Below, piece after piece: positions 35,921 through 45,121 of a DNA stretch of 64,000 nt (the stretch's first letter is position 1; every line of letters starts with the position of its first letter). Under the pieces are notes generated by a model. That model did no database searches. It was given only the letters and a program-made list of their open reading frames with translations, and was not told where the DNA came from. A program made the position numbers and the translations under genes. The DNA is from Rhizobium esperanzae. GTDB lineage: Bacteria > Pseudomonadota > Alphaproteobacteria > Rhizobiales > Rhizobiaceae. Where the stretch lies: assembly GCF_002204185.1 (NCBI RefSeq), contig NZ_MXPU01000002.1, positions 248,001-312,000 of the forward strand, given 5' to 3'.

Positions 35921-37459
35921 ATGACCATCGCCGTCCTCGATCTCGCCACCGAAACCGCCAAGCTGCTCGCCGAACTCGGCGTCGATGCCGGCCGCTATCA
36001 GGGCGGCACGCTGTCTGTCTCCTCGCCCGTCACCGGCAAGGAAATCGGCAAGCTCAGAGAACATTCCGTTTCCGAAACGAAAGTGGCGATCGAAGAGGCG
36101 CACAAAGCGTTCCTCGAATGGCGTTCCGTGCCGGCGCCAAAGCGCGGCGAACTGATCCGCCTGATCGGCGAGGAGCTGCGCAGCGCCAAGACGGCGCTCG
36201 GCCGCCTCGTCTCGATCGAAGTCGGCAAGATCACCTCCGAAGGCCTCGGCGAGGTTCAGGAGATGATCGACATCTGCGATTTCGCCGTCGGCCTGTCGCG
36301 CCAGCTCTATGGCCTGACGATCGCCACCGAACGCTCCGAACACCGGATGATGGAAAGCTGGCACCCGCTCGGCGCGATCGGCATCATTTCCGCCTTCAAC
36401 TTCCCGGTCGCCGTCTGGTCTTGGAATGCGGCGCTGGCGATGGTCTGCGGCAATTCCACCGTCTGGAAACCGTCGGAAAAAACGCCGTTGACCGCGCTTG
36501 CGGTGCAGGCGCTGTTCGAAAAGGCCGTGAAGCGCTTCGTCGCCGAGGGCGGCAAGGCGCCGGCCAATCTGTCGACCCTGATCATCGGCGGCCGCGAGGT
36601 CGGCGAGGTGCTGGTCGACCACCCGAAGATCCCGCTCGTTTCCGCCACCGGCTCGACCGCCATGGGCCGCGCCGTCGGCCCGCGCCTGTCGCAGCGTTTT
36701 GCCCGCGCCATTCTCGAACTCGGCGGCAACAATGCCGCCATCGTCTGCCCCAGCGCCGATCTGGACCTGACGCTGCGGGGCGTCGCCTTCTCCGCCATGG
36801 GAACGGCGGGCCAGCGCTGCACGACGCTGCGCCGTCTCTTCGTCCATGAAAGCGTCTACGACCAGCTGGTGCCGCGCCTGCAGAAGGCCTATGGCTCGGT
36901 CACCATCGGCAATCCGCTCGAAACAGGCACACTGGTGGGCCCGCTGATCGACGGCCAGGCTTTCGAGAAGATGCAGGCAGCGCTTGGCGAGGCCAAATCG
37001 GCCGGCGGCAAGGTGACGGGCGGCGAACGCGTCGACAATGGTTCCGCCGATGCCTTCTACGTTCGCCCCGCGCTCGTCGAAATGCCAGATCAGACCGGTC
37101 CGGTCGAGCACGAGACCTTCGCGCCCATTCTCTACGTGATGAAATACAGTGATTTCGACGCGGTGTTGGCGCTGCACAATGCCGTGCCGCAGGGATTGTC
37201 GTCGTCGATCTTCACCAACGACATGCGCGAGGCGGAAACCTTCGTCTCGGCGCGCGGATCGGATTGCGGCATCGCCAACGTCAACCTCGGTCCCTCCGGT
37301 GCCGAAATCGGCGGCGCCTTTGGCGGCGAAAAAGAGACCGGCGGCGGACGCGAGTCCGGCTCCGATGCCTGGAAGGCCTATATGCGCCGCGCCACCAACA
37401 CGATCAATTACGGCAGCACACTGCCGCTTGCGCAAGGCGTCAAGTTCGACGTCGAATAA
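35921..37459 (+). CDS. amaB: L-2-aminoadipate-6-semialdehyde dehydrogenase (AmaB, ALDH7/antiquitin family)
   Basis: Oxidises 2-aminoadipate semialdehyde, which is in equilibrium with piperideine-6-carboxylate, to 2-aminoadipate. The 512-residue protein has the ALDH fold: the cofactor site SAFNFPVAVWSWN near residue 160, the general-base Glu in ILELGGNNAAIV near residue 266 and the catalytic Cys in GTAGQRCTTLRRLFVHE near residue 300. The CTTLRR and GAEIGGAFGGEKETGGGRE stretches are typical of ALDH7. The ATG is 25 bases after the AmaA-like gene. Strong terminators follow. Confidence 0.9.
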   Translation: MTIAVLDLATETAKLLAELGVDAGRYQGGTLSVSSPVTGKEIGKLREHSVSETKVAIEEAHKAFLEWRSVPAPKRGELIRLIGEELRSAKTALGRLVSIEVGKITSEGLGEVQEMIDICDFAVGLSRQLYGLTIATERSEHRMMESWHPLGAIGIISAFNFPVAVWSWNAALAMVCGNSTVWKPSEKTPLTALAVQALFEKAVKRFVAEGGKAPANLSTLIIGGREVGEVLVDHPKIPLVSATGSTAMGRAVGPRLSQRFARAILELGGNNAAIVCPSADLDLTLRGVAFSAMGTAGQRCTTLRRLFVHESVYDQLVPRLQKAYGSVTIGNPLETGTLVGPLIDGQAFEKMQAALGEAKSAGGKVTGGERVDNGSADAFYVRPALVEMPDQTGPVEHETFAPILYVMKYSDFDAVLALHNAVPQGLSSSIFTNDMREAETFVSARGSDCGIANVNLGPSGAEIGGAFGGEKETGGGRESGSDAWKAYMRRATNTINYGSTLPLAQGVKFDVE

Positions 37460-37475
37460 GCAAAATCGCTGGAAA

Positions 37476-37502
37476 GGCGGCGCTGGCTGAGCGTCGCCTT
37501 TT
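37476..37502 (+). terminator. Intrinsic terminator after amaB (copy 1)
   Basis: GGCGGCGCT (37476-37484) pairs with AGCGTCGCC (37490-37498) with one wobble pair, loop GGCTG, then TTTT. An almost identical hairpin occurs again at 37674-37701. Confidence 0.85.
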
Positions 37503-37531
37503 GGCTGCTGACAAACCGCTCAAAAACCGCG

Positions 37532-37649
37532 ACGTCATCCTCGGCCTTATGCCGAGGATCTGCGACGGCCAATTAAGCATCTGAAAATAGACGATTTTCT
37601 GAAAAGAAACTGCGGTTGTTAGATGCTCGGCACAAGGCCGAGCATGACG
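37532..37649. repeat. Inverted pair of short palindromic repeats between two terminators
   Basis: The palindrome CGTCATCCTCGGC-CTTAT-GCCGAGGATCT (arms 37537-37545 and 37551-37559) and the palindrome TGCTCGGC-ACAAG-GCCGAGCA (37624-37631 and 37637-37644) are inverted copies of one repeat: the reverse complement of the second reads CGTCATGCTCGGCCTTGTGC. The 60 bases between them are AT-richer. Paired REP-like elements of this type are scattered in rhizobial genomes. Confidence 0.7.
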
Positions 37650-37673
37650 GAGGAGACTTTGTCGGCAAACGAG

Positions 37674-37701
37674 GGCGACGCTGGCTGAGCGTCGCCTTTT
37701 T
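37674..37701 (+). terminator. Intrinsic terminator (copy 2), before the iron operon
   Basis: Perfect hairpin GGCGACGCT (37674-37682) / AGCGTCGCC (37688-37696), loop GGCTG, followed by TTTTT. It duplicates the terminator at 37476-37502, including its loop. Confidence 0.85.
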
Positions 37702-37777
37702 GGCACCATCGAGTTTATTCCCGGCGATCTGAATTATCGGGTCAAGATATCGTGATGCTTTTTTCTCGGCGACGAAA

Positions 37778-37796
37778 CTTGAAATAGGTAGTCAAG
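37778..37796. promoter_or_regulatory. RirA-binding IRO box (TGA-N9-TCA)
   Basis: CTTGA (37778-37782), nine bases, then TCAAG (37792-37796): this is exactly TGA-N9-TCA with two further paired bases on each side. The IRO motif is the site of RirA, the iron-sulfur repressor of iron uptake genes in Rhizobium. It lies 46 bases upstream of the start codon of the iron-binding protein gene. Confidence 0.75.
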
Positions 37797-37842
37797 AAAA
37801 ATATACGCCTACCCGCAGGGTGACATTGCCATGGAGGCCATC

Positions 37843-38865
37843 ATGACTATTGCTTTTAACCGTTTTTCCCGCGTGCTGACGCTCGCCGCGTCGCTTCTCT
37901 CCGCCACGGCGCTCGCAGGCAGCGCCAATGCGCAGGATGAAGGTCTCGTCGTCTACAATGCGCAGCACGAAAGCCTGGGCCGCGAATGGATCGATGCCTT
38001 CACCAAGGAGACAGGCATCAAGGTCACCATGCGCCAGGGCAGCGACATGCAGTTCGCCAACCAGATCATTCAGGAAGGCGACGCATCCCCCGCCGATGTT
38101 TTCCTGACCGAGAATTCGCCGGCCATGACGCTGGTCGACGGCGCCGGCCTCTTCGCCCCGGTCGAAAAGGAAACACTGGATCAGGTTCCGGAGCAGTATC
38201 GTCCTGCCGACGGCATGTGGACCGGCATTGCCGCCCGCACGACGGTGTTTGCCTATGACAAAACGAAGCTCAGCGAAGACAAGCTGCCGAAGTCGCTGCT
38301 CGACCTCGCCGATCCCGCCTGGAAGGGCCGCTGGGGTGCAGCGCCCGCCGGCGCCGACTTCCAGGCTATCGTCGCCGCCCTGCTGCAACTGAAGGGCGAA
38401 GACGCCACCAAGGCATGGCTGAAGGGCCTCAAGGACAATGCGACGCCGTACAAGGGTAACAGCGTCGCTATGAAGGCCGTCAATGCTGGTGAAGTCGAAG
38501 GCGCGGTCATCTATCACTACTACTGGTTCGGCGATCAGGCGAAGACCGGCGAGAACAGCAAGAATGTCGGCATGCATTACTTCAAGAACCAGGATCCGGG
38601 CGCTTTCGTCAGCGTTTCGGGCGGCGGCGTCCTGAAGTCCACGCAGCACATGAAGGAAGCGCAGGCTTTCCTGAAATTCGTCACCAGCAAAGCAGGCCAG
38701 GCCGTGCTGAAGGACGGCACGTCCTATGAATATGCCGTCGGCAAGGACGCTCCTTCCAACGACAAGCTCGTTCCGCTTGCCGACCTCAATGCGCCGAAGG
38801 TCGAAGCTTCGACGCTGGACAGCAAGAAGGTCGTGGAATTGATGACGGCGGCAGGTCTGATCTAG
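37843..38865 (+). CDS. fbpA: Iron(III) ABC transporter, periplasmic substrate-binding protein
   Basis: A 340-residue ferric-binding protein. The signal peptide (VLTLAASLLSATALAG, cleavage after ANA) is followed by DEGLVVYNAQHESLG, the first strand of FbpA/FutA proteins. The tandem tyrosines in IYHYYWFGDQ near residue 225 are the usual iron ligands. It delivers Fe(III) to the permease. ATG 37843 is preferred over ATG 37831, because the GGAGG ribosome site overlaps that upstream codon. Expression should be repressed by RirA under iron sufficiency, and a terminator after the gene should keep its transcript most abundant. Confidence 0.9.
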   Translation: MTIAFNRFSRVLTLAASLLSATALAGSANAQDEGLVVYNAQHESLGREWIDAFTKETGIKVTMRQGSDMQFANQIIQEGDASPADVFLTENSPAMTLVDGAGLFAPVEKETLDQVPEQYRPADGMWTGIAARTTVFAYDKTKLSEDKLPKSLLDLADPAWKGRWGAAPAGADFQAIVAALLQLKGEDATKAWLKGLKDNATPYKGNSVAMKAVNAGEVEGAVIYHYYWFGDQAKTGENSKNVGMHYFKNQDPGAFVSVSGGGVLKSTQHMKEAQAFLKFVTSKAGQAVLKDGTSYEYAVGKDAPSNDKLVPLADLNAPKVEASTLDSKKVVELMTAAGLI

Positions 38866-38979
38866 GCTCTCTAGTGTCGTAGCGCTGATGCGGGGAATGC
38901 TTTGGGCTTTCTGCCGCAGGCTTGCAGCAGCCAAAACTATTGCTTTTGGCTCAAGAAAACCTTAGGGCATGACGGGATC

Positions 38980-39016
38980 GGGCAACTGTCTTTCCAAGAC
39001 GGTTGCCCTCCTTTTT
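38980..39016 (+). terminator. Internal terminator between iron-binding protein and permease genes
   Basis: GGGCAAC (38980-38986) and GTCTT (38988-38992) pair with AAGAC (38996-39000) and GTTGCCC (39002-39008), followed by TCCTTTTT. A second hairpin, AGCCAAAA/TTTTGGCT, lies at 38929-38951. Such partial terminators let the binding protein be made in excess over the membrane components. Confidence 0.75.
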
Positions 39017-39022
39017 CAGCGT

Positions 39023-40636
39023 ATGAAGGCATCGGCCTTGCTGCAGGACAACAGATTTTTCGTAGCCGGCAACAAGGCGCCGGTCGCGCCGAAGGCCGCG
39101 CGAATACTATTGCCGCGCCGGCGCAAGCCGCACGCGTCCGTGATGCTTCTCGCGACCGTCATCGCGATCTTCAGTCTCGTGCCGCTCGGTTTCATCGGCT
39201 GGATCACTTACGATGTCGGCTGGGAAACGGTGAAAACGCTCGTCTTCCGGCCACGTGTCGGCGAACTCCTCATCAATACGGTCCTCCTGGAAACGGCCAC
39301 CATTCCGCTGTCGATCGCGCTGGCCGTGACGCTTGCCTGGCTGACCGAACGAACGGACATTCCGGGCGCCAGGCTCTGGGCCTGGCTGGCGATCGCGCCG
39401 CTCGCGGTGCCGGCCTTCGTGCACAGCTATGCCTGGGTCAGCCTCATTCCCGGCATGCGCGGCCTGCAGAGCGGCGTCTTCGTTTCTATCATCGCCTACT
39501 ATCCATTCCTTTACCTGCCGGTCGCCGCAACGCTACGCCGTCTCGATCCGGCCATCGAGGATGCCGCCGCCTCCCTTGGCCTCGATCCCTGGCGCGTCTT
39601 CTTCCGCACCGTGCTGCCGCAGTTGAGGTTTGCCATTTGCGGCGGCTCGCTGCTGATTGCGCTGCACCTGCTGTCGGAATACGGCCTGTTCGTCATGATC
39701 CGGTTCGATACTTTCGCCACCGCGATCGTCGACCAGTTCCAATCCTCCTACAACAGCCCGGCCTCCAACATGCTCGGCGGCGTGCTCGTTGCCTGCTGCC
39801 TTTTCCTGCTCGGCCTCGAAGTGCTGCTGCGCGGCAACGAACGTTATGCCCGCGTCGGCTCTGGCTCGCCGCGTCCGGCCGATCGCCGGCGTCTCGGCTG
39901 GTTCGTGGTGCCGGCCATCCTGCTGCCTGTCGTCCTGGCGGTGCTGACGCTCGGCGTGCCGTTGATGACACTCGGCCGCTGGCTCTATCTCGGCGGCAGC
40001 GGGATCTGGCGCATCGAGGTCGGCAGTGCCTTCCTGCAGACGATGGCGCTCGCTCTTGCCGGCGGCGTGCTGGCGACGATTGCCGCAGCCCCCATGGCCT
40101 GGCTCTCCGTTCGCGCGCCCGGCCGTTTCCAGCGCGTGCTCGAAGCCTGCCACTATTATGTCGGCTCGCTGCCCGGCGTCGTCGTGGCGCTGGCGCTGGT
40201 GACGATCACCGTCCGTCTCGTGCTGCCGCTCTATCAGACCTTCGCAACGCTGCTCGTCGCCTATGTGATGCTTTTCCTGCCCCGTGCCATGGTCGGCTTA
40301 CGCGCCAGCATCGCTCAGGCACCGGTGGAACTGGAGCGCGCCGCGATGGGCCTCGGCCGCACCCCCGGTCAGGCAGTGCGGCAGATCACCATGCGGCTTG
40401 CCGCACCGGGAGCCGCTGCCAGCATCGCCTTGACCGCACTTGGCATAACCAATGAACTCACGGCAACTCTGATGCTCTCTCCGAACGGGGTCGATACGCT
40501 GGCGACGAAATTCTGGTCGCTGACGAGCGAGATCGATTACGTCTCGGCCGCCCCTTACGCCTTCATGATGGTCGTGCTGTCGCTGCCGCTCACCCTGACG
40601 CTTTATACGCAATCGAAACGGACCGCCGGCCAATGA
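39023..40636 (+). CDS. fbpB: Iron(III) ABC transporter, permease (two fused permease domains)
   Basis: A 537-residue inner-membrane protein made of two MetI-like permease halves of about six helices each. Each has an EAA loop: [21 protein letters not shown] in the first half and [20 protein letters not shown] in the second. This fused form is standard for FbpB/SfuB. The frame is open from 38969, but the strong terminator hairpin at 38980-39008 lies inside that extension, so ATG 39023 is the better start. It overlaps the ATPase gene by 4 bases. Confidence 0.88.
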   Translation: MKASALLQDNRFFVAGNKAPVAPKAARILLPRRRKPHASVMLLATVIAIFSLVPLGFIGWITYDVGWETVKTLVFRPRVGELLINTVLLETATIPLSIALAVTLAWLTERTDIPGARLWAWLAIAPLAVPAFVHSYAWVSLIPGMRGLQSGVFVSIIAYYPFLYLPVAATLRRLDPAIEDAAASLGLDPWRVFFRTVLPQLRFAICGGSLLIALHLLSEYGLFVMIRFDTFATAIVDQFQSSYNSPASNMLGGVLVACCLFLLGLEVLLRGNERYARVGSGSPRPADRRRLGWFVVPAILLPVVLAVLTLGVPLMTLGRWLYLGGSGIWRIEVGSAFLQTMALALAGGVLATIAAAPMAWLSVRAPGRFQRVLEACHYYVGSLPGVVVALALVTITVRLVLPLYQTFATLLVAYVMLFLPRAMVGLRASIAQAPVELERAAMGLGRTPGQAVRQITMRLAAPGAAASIALTALGITNELTATLMLSPNGVDTLATKFWSLTSEIDYVSAAPYAFMMVVLSLPLTLTLYTQSKRTAGQ

Positions 40637-41670
40637 CGCTGCTTACGATCGAAAACATCAGCAAGCGCTACGGGCCTGTCCAGGCGCTGAAGGATATCTC
40701 GCTCGATGTCCAGGCCGGTAGCCGCACCGCCGTCATCGGGCCGTCCGGCTCGGGCAAGACGACGCTGCTGCGCATCATCGCAGGCTTCGAGCAAGCCGAC
40801 GCCGGCAGGGTGACATTGGATGGCGACGTGCTGGCCGATGGCTCGGCGGCGGTGCCGGCTCACAAACGGGGCATCGGCATCGTCTCCCAGGATGGCGCGC
40901 TGTTCCCGCACTTGAGCGTGGCTGAAAATATCGGCTTCGGCTTCGAACGGGGTGCTGCCGATCGTGAGCGGCGCATCGCCGAACTGCTCGATATGGTCGA
41001 GCTCGACCGCGGCATGCTGGTGCGGCGCCCGCATCAGCTTTCCGGCGGTCAGCAGCAGCGCGTGGCGCTCGCCCGCGCGCTCGGCCGCAAGCCGCGGCTG
41101 ATGCTGCTCGACGAACCTTTCTCGGCGCTCGACACCGGTTTGCGGGAAAACATGCGCAAGGCTGTCGCGCGCGTGCTGCAGGCGGCCGGCATTACCGCTG
41201 TTCTCGTGACGCACGATCAGGAAGAGGCACTGAGTTTTGCCGATCAGGTCGCGGTTCTGAGGGAAGGGCGGCTGATCCAGGCGGGATCACCGCAAACCCT
41301 GTATCTGCATCCCAGGGATCGCGAGACGGCGCTGTTCCTCGGCGATGCCGTGCTGCTTCCGGCAATCATAAGGAACGGCCTTGCCGACTGCGCCCTCGGC
41401 CATGTCGCCGTCGAAGGCGGCCGTCAGGGCAAGGCGGAAATCATGCTGCGGCCCGAGCAGATCCGCGTCGTTGCCGATGAAAGCGATCGCGACTACGGCG
41501 GACGGGTTGTCGAGGTGGAATTCGGTGGCGCGGTCTGCACCGTCGCCGTTTCGCTCGACGGCGTTGCCCTGCCGCCGATCCGGATCAAGACCTCGAGCGT
41601 CGCCCTTCCCTCGCGAGGCGATCTCGTTCGCCTGGATATATCAGGCAAGGCGCACGTCTTCGAGCGCTGA
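40633..41670 (+). CDS. fbpC: Iron(III) ABC transporter, ATP-binding protein
   Basis: A 345-residue ATPase: Walker [10 protein letters not shown] near residue 36, signature [15 protein letters not shown] near residue 136, Walker [13 protein letters not shown] near residue 156 and switch His in [10 protein letters not shown] near residue 191. The last 100 residues form a regulatory beta domain as in FbpC. Start and stop codons of the permease and ATPase genes overlap (ATGA), consistent with one operon under the RirA box. Confidence 0.9.
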   Translation: MTLLTIENISKRYGPVQALKDISLDVQAGSRTAVIGPSGSGKTTLLRIIAGFEQADAGRVTLDGDVLADGSAAVPAHKRGIGIVSQDGALFPHLSVAENIGFGFERGAADRERRIAELLDMVELDRGMLVRRPHQLSGGQQQRVALARALGRKPRLMLLDEPFSALDTGLRENMRKAVARVLQAAGITAVLVTHDQEEALSFADQVAVLREGRLIQAGSPQTLYLHPRDRETALFLGDAVLLPAIIRNGLADCALGHVAVEGGRQGKAEIMLRPEQIRVVADESDRDYGGRVVEVEFGGAVCTVAVSLDGVALPPIRIKTSSVALPSRGDLVRLDISGKAHVFER

Positions 41671-41705
41671 ACAATAGAGCCTGCGCGTCCTATTGGACAT
41701 GCGGG

Positions 41706-43037
41706 CTAACCGACCCGGCGCACCAGCTCTTGCGGCTCGGCGCCCTCGAGCCAGCCGCCGGTAAAGCCGGCGCGCTCAAGTCCGAGGCGGATGACCGGCG
41801 ATTGCCGCATCAGCTTCCAGATGAAGTCGGAACGCTCGTTTTCGATGGTCATGACGACAAGGCCCTGGTCGATGCCGACGGTGCGGTCGTCCACCCAGCC
41901 CTCCGGACGTTTGGTCTGCACAGTCGGATTGAAGCCGCCGGGGAAGCCGCCTTCCAGCAGCAGGTTCGGATAGGTGGTCAAAAGCGCCTTGGTGCCGTCG
42001 AGAGCCGCCTGCCGGTCATAGGGCAGGCAGGCGAGTGCCGCCCAGGGTGCGATCGTGCCGTCATCGGGTCCGAGCGGCGCGCCGCGGGCGGCATAACCCA
42101 GGACCTTCGGCTGCCGACCGCCGCGCATGCGCCGGGTGGGCGGCGGGCCGTCACAGGCCGTAAAGCCCCAGACATTCCTGTTGTAACCGACGAAACCGCC
42201 GGGATTGCGCTCGGCATAGTCGCGCTGCATGTTGATGACGACCTGGGTATTGCGGAAGTAGTCCCAGTTGCGATCCATCATCGGTCTGTCCTGGATGCCG
42301 CGGAAATCGATCCAGGCATGCGAGAAGAGATGAATGAAAAGCGGGCCGGCGTAGAGATACGGCTGGTCGCCGAACGTCATCCAGGAATAGCTCGATGTGA
42401 AGGCGTCGTAACTCGACTGCGGCACGGGATGTGTCGGCGAGGCGAGTGCCAGCGCATAAAGAATGATCGCCTCGTCGAAACCGTGATAACGCCAGCGCAG
42501 GAAGCCCGACGAAGGCTTCCAGCCCATGGAAATCGTGTCGCCCTTGTTCAGCGCCCAGCGCCAGTCGACGCGTTCGTAGATGAAGGTCGCGAGCTCACGG
42601 ATTTCAGTCTCGGTCTCGTCTTCGCGATTGAAATATTGCGCTGAGGTCAGCACGCCGGCGATGAGCAGCGCCGTGTCGATGGTCGAAAGCTCGCTGTTCC
42701 AGGCACGATTGCCGCTATCCATGTGGAGAAAATGGTAGAAGAAACCGCGATGGCCGGTCGCATGGCGCTCGTCGCCCTGGCGCGCCTCGGCGAAGAAACG
42801 CAGCGTATTGACCGTGCGCTCGGCCGCTTCCCTGCGGCTGATCCAGCACCGTTCGACGGCAACGGGATAGGAGGAAAGTGCAAAGCCGACGGCGGCGATG
42901 CTCGCGGGCACGCCGGCGATCGAGGTATCGGCCACCAGGCCATTTTCGGGATTGGAATATTTCAGGAAGTACTTGAAAGCCGAATGCTGCAACCTGTCGA
43001 TGAGGGCTGCATCAATGTCTTCGATCCGTTGCAGCAT
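41706..43037 (-). CDS. Glycoamylase-like protein (PF10091/COG5368, GH144-type)
   Basis: A 443-residue (alpha/alpha)6-barrel protein without signal peptide. GLVADTS near residue 33, GHRGFFYHFLHMDSG near residue 95, ELSTIDTALLIAGVL near residue 116 and YRHGFDEA-like WRYHGFDEAIILYALAL near residue 190 are family landmarks, as are DGTIAPWAALACLPY and GGFPGGFNP in the C-terminal third. Members act on beta-1,2-glucan (GH144), and the same fold occurs inside cyclic beta-1,2-glucan synthases of rhizobia. A cytosolic role in beta-1,2-glucan turnover is therefore possible. The gene stands alone between the iron operon and ggt. Confidence 0.8.
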   Translation of the reverse strand: MLQRIEDIDAALIDRLQHSAFKYFLKYSNPENGLVADTSIAGVPASIAAVGFALSSYPVAVERCWISRREAAERTVNTLRFFAEARQGDERHATGHRGFFYHFLHMDSGNRAWNSELSTIDTALLIAGVLTSAQYFNREDETETEIRELATFIYERVDWRWALNKGDTISMGWKPSSGFLRWRYHGFDEAIILYALALASPTHPVPQSSYDAFTSSYSWMTFGDQPYLYAGPLFIHLFSHAWIDFRGIQDRPMMDRNWDYFRNTQVVINMQRDYAERNPGGFVGYNRNVWGFTACDGPPPTRRMRGGRQPKVLGYAARGAPLGPDDGTIAPWAALACLPYDRQAALDGTKALLTTYPNLLLEGGFPGGFNPTVQTKRPEGWVDDRTVGIDQGLVVMTIENERSDFIWKLMRQSPVIRLGLERAGFTGGWLEGAEPQELVRRVG

Positions 43038-43195
43038 AGGCTCCTACCCAACTGTTGCATCGACCCATGCTTGAACATGGTGGTCGTCCCCAGGCAAATC
43101 AAACCATTTTGATTCGTAGGGATAAGAGAACACAAACAGAGGCGGTCGGTCGTTAACAATTATCGGTGAATTAATATCTAGCATAAGTCATATAA

Positions 43196-43216
43196 GCGGT
43201 GCAGCAAAAGCACCGC
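43196..43216 (-). terminator. Hairpin downstream of gamma-glutamyltransferase gene
   Basis: GCGGTGC (43196-43202) pairs with GCACCGC (43210-43216) around AGCAAAA. On the minus strand it is followed by TTATAT. It lies in the 251-base gap between ggt and the glycoamylase-like gene, whose promoter must share this gap. Confidence 0.5.
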
Positions 43217-43288
43217 CGCGCACCGCACCGGCACAGTCTATGTCAGGCAATACTTGTTGCCGACGGGGGCGCTCTGGAAAGCAGCCCA

Positions 43289-45073
43289 TTATCGTCCGAC
43301 AGCATAGGCCTGCATGAGGCGCGGGGTGGCTGCGGCGCGCATCAGCCCGTCGGCATCGCGTCGTGCGGCCGTCAGCCGGCCGATCGCCCAAGGATCGGTG
43401 ATCGTCAGCTTGTGGCCCTTTCGGGCGAGCGCCTCGAGTACATCCGGACCGAAACTCTCTTCCACTATCAGGCTGCCGGGTTCGCGGCTGCGCGGATAGA
43501 AGGAGCTCGGAAAATGAGCGGTATGAAAGAGCGGTTGATCGATCGCCGCCTGCAGGTTCAGCTGGTGATGGATATGGCGCAGGAAGAAGGAAAGCTGCCA
43601 CTGCTCCTGCTGGTCGCCGCCCGGCGTGCCGAAGGCAAGGGTCGGGCGGCCTTCATAGAGGCCGAGGGACGGCGTCAACGTCGTGCGCGGCCGTTTTCCC
43701 GGAGCAAGCGATGTTGGCAGGCCAGGCTTCAGCCAGAACATCTGCGCGCGGGAATTGAGGCAGAAGCCGAGGCCGGGCACGGTTGGCGAAGACTGCAGCC
43801 AGCCGCCGGACGGCGTGGCGGAGACCATGTTGCCGTCATGGTCGATCACGTCGATATGCACGGTGTCGCCGCGCTTTTCAGACAAATGAGCCATGGTGGG
43901 CTCGTAGACGGCGCCGGTCTGCGAATCGGCGCCGAGCATCTTCATCGTCAGATCATGCTGCGCTTCGAAACCCGGAATGATGCCGGGTCGAAGGTCGAAG
44001 GAGGCATCCGCGCCGACCAGTTTGCGGCGTTCGGCAGCATAATTCTCCGACAGCAGATGCGCGACGGGAACCTCGGAAAAATTCGGGTCGCCGTAATAGA
44101 CTTCGCGGTCGGCAAAGGCGAGCTTCATCGCCTCGACAACGGTATGAACGAAATCGGCGCCATTCGGTCTCATCGCGGCGAGGTCGAACCCCTTCAGAAT
44201 CGAAAGGGTCTGCAGGAAGACAGGCCCCTGACCCCAGGGCCCTGTTTTGGCGATGGTCCAGCCGTGATAATCATAGGTCAGCGGTTCCTCAATCGTCGCC
44301 GACCAGTTGGCCATGTCGTTGGCGGTCAAAACGCCCCTGTGGCGGCTGCCGCTTGCGTCCATCACTTCGGCGGTCTTCAGATAGGCGTCGATCTTTTCGG
44401 CTATGAAGCCGCGATAGAAGGTGTCGCGGGCCGCCTGCACCTGTGCTTCCCGACCGCGCTTTGCTTCGGCTTCGGCAATGACGCGCTTCCAGGTTTCGGC
44501 CAGCGCCGGATTGCGGAAATTCGCCTGCGCTTCGGGAACGCTGCCGCCTGGCAGCCAAGTTTCGTGGGAGGTCGGCCATTCCTTTTCGAAAAATGCCGCA
44601 AGCCCCTTGATGGTCGCCGAAACCCGCGGCAGCAACGGATGGCCGTGCTCGGCATAATAGATCGCCGGTTCCAGCACCTCGCGCACGCTCATCGTGCCGT
44701 AGTCGCGCAGCATCAGCATCCAGCCGTCGAAGGCGCCGGGAATGACCGTCGCCAGCAGGCCGTCGCCGGGGATCAGTGTCAGGCCTTCCCCGGTATAGTG
44801 TTCGATCGTCGCGCCGGCGGGTGCTGACCCCTGGGCTGAGATGACCTCGACCTTGTCCTTCTTCTTCGAATAGATCACCGCCGGCAGGTCGCCGCCGGGG
44901 CCACAGAGATGCGGCTCGACGAGCTGCAGCACGAAGCCGGTCGCCACCGCCGCATCGAAAGCGTTGCCGCCCTTTTCGAGAATGCTCATGCCGACCGCAG
45001 AGCCGATCCAGTGCGTCGAGGTGACGACGCCGAAAGTGCCGAGAATTTCAGGTCGGGTGGTAAATCCGGTCAT
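43289..45073 (-). CDS. ggt: Gamma-glutamyltransferase family protein
   Basis: An Ntn hydrolase of 594 residues. It would be cleaved just before the nucleophile Thr in EKRGDTVHIDVIDHDGNMVS (near residue 390) to give large and small subunits. GGNAFDAAVATGFVLQLVEP near the N-terminus and SGGWLQSSPTVPGLGF after the nucleophile are typical. There is no signal peptide, unlike periplasmic Ggt, so a cytosolic role in gamma-glutamyl amide cleavage is likely. ATG 45073 is chosen because AAGGAGG directly abuts the upstream ATG at 45082. It lies 48 bases after the MlrC-like gene, probably in one operon. Confidence 0.88.
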   Translation of the reverse strand: MTGFTTRPEILGTFGVVTSTHWIGSAVGMSILEKGGNAFDAAVATGFVLQLVEPHLCGPGGDLPAVIYSKKKDKVEVISAQGSAPAGATIEHYTGEGLTLIPGDGLLATVIPGAFDGWMLMLRDYGTMSVREVLEPAIYYAEHGHPLLPRVSATIKGLAAFFEKEWPTSHETWLPGGSVPEAQANFRNPALAETWKRVIAEAEAKRGREAQVQAARDTFYRGFIAEKIDAYLKTAEVMDASGSRHRGVLTANDMANWSATIEEPLTYDYHGWTIAKTGPWGQGPVFLQTLSILKGFDLAAMRPNGADFVHTVVEAMKLAFADREVYYGDPNFSEVPVAHLLSENYAAERRKLVGADASFDLRPGIIPGFEAQHDLTMKMLGADSQTGAVYEPTMAHLSEKRGDTVHIDVIDHDGNMVSATPSGGWLQSSPTVPGLGFCLNSRAQMFWLKPGLPTSLAPGKRPRTTLTPSLGLYEGRPTLAFGTPGGDQQEQWQLSFFLRHIHHQLNLQAAIDQPLFHTAHFPSSFYPRSREPGSLIVEESFGPDVLEALARKGHKLTITDPWAIGRLTAARRDADGLMRAAATPRLMQAYAVGR

Positions 45074-45121
45074 GCCGAACATCCTCCTTGGGAAATCATC
45101 TCCCGTTCGGATCGCTGGGAC

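Noticed and set aside
35834..37435. 533-codon open frame antisense to amaB
   Set aside because: Shadow of the aldehyde dehydrogenase gene; the residues are an Arg/Ala/Gly-rich antisense translation with no domain.
37476..37701. Possible CRISPR-like repeats
   Set aside because: Only two terminator copies and two inverted palindromes, no regular repeat-spacer pattern and no cas genes.
38902..40455. 517-codon frame overlapping the iron permease gene
   Set aside because: Arg- and Pro-rich out-of-frame translation; the membrane permease frame is the real one.
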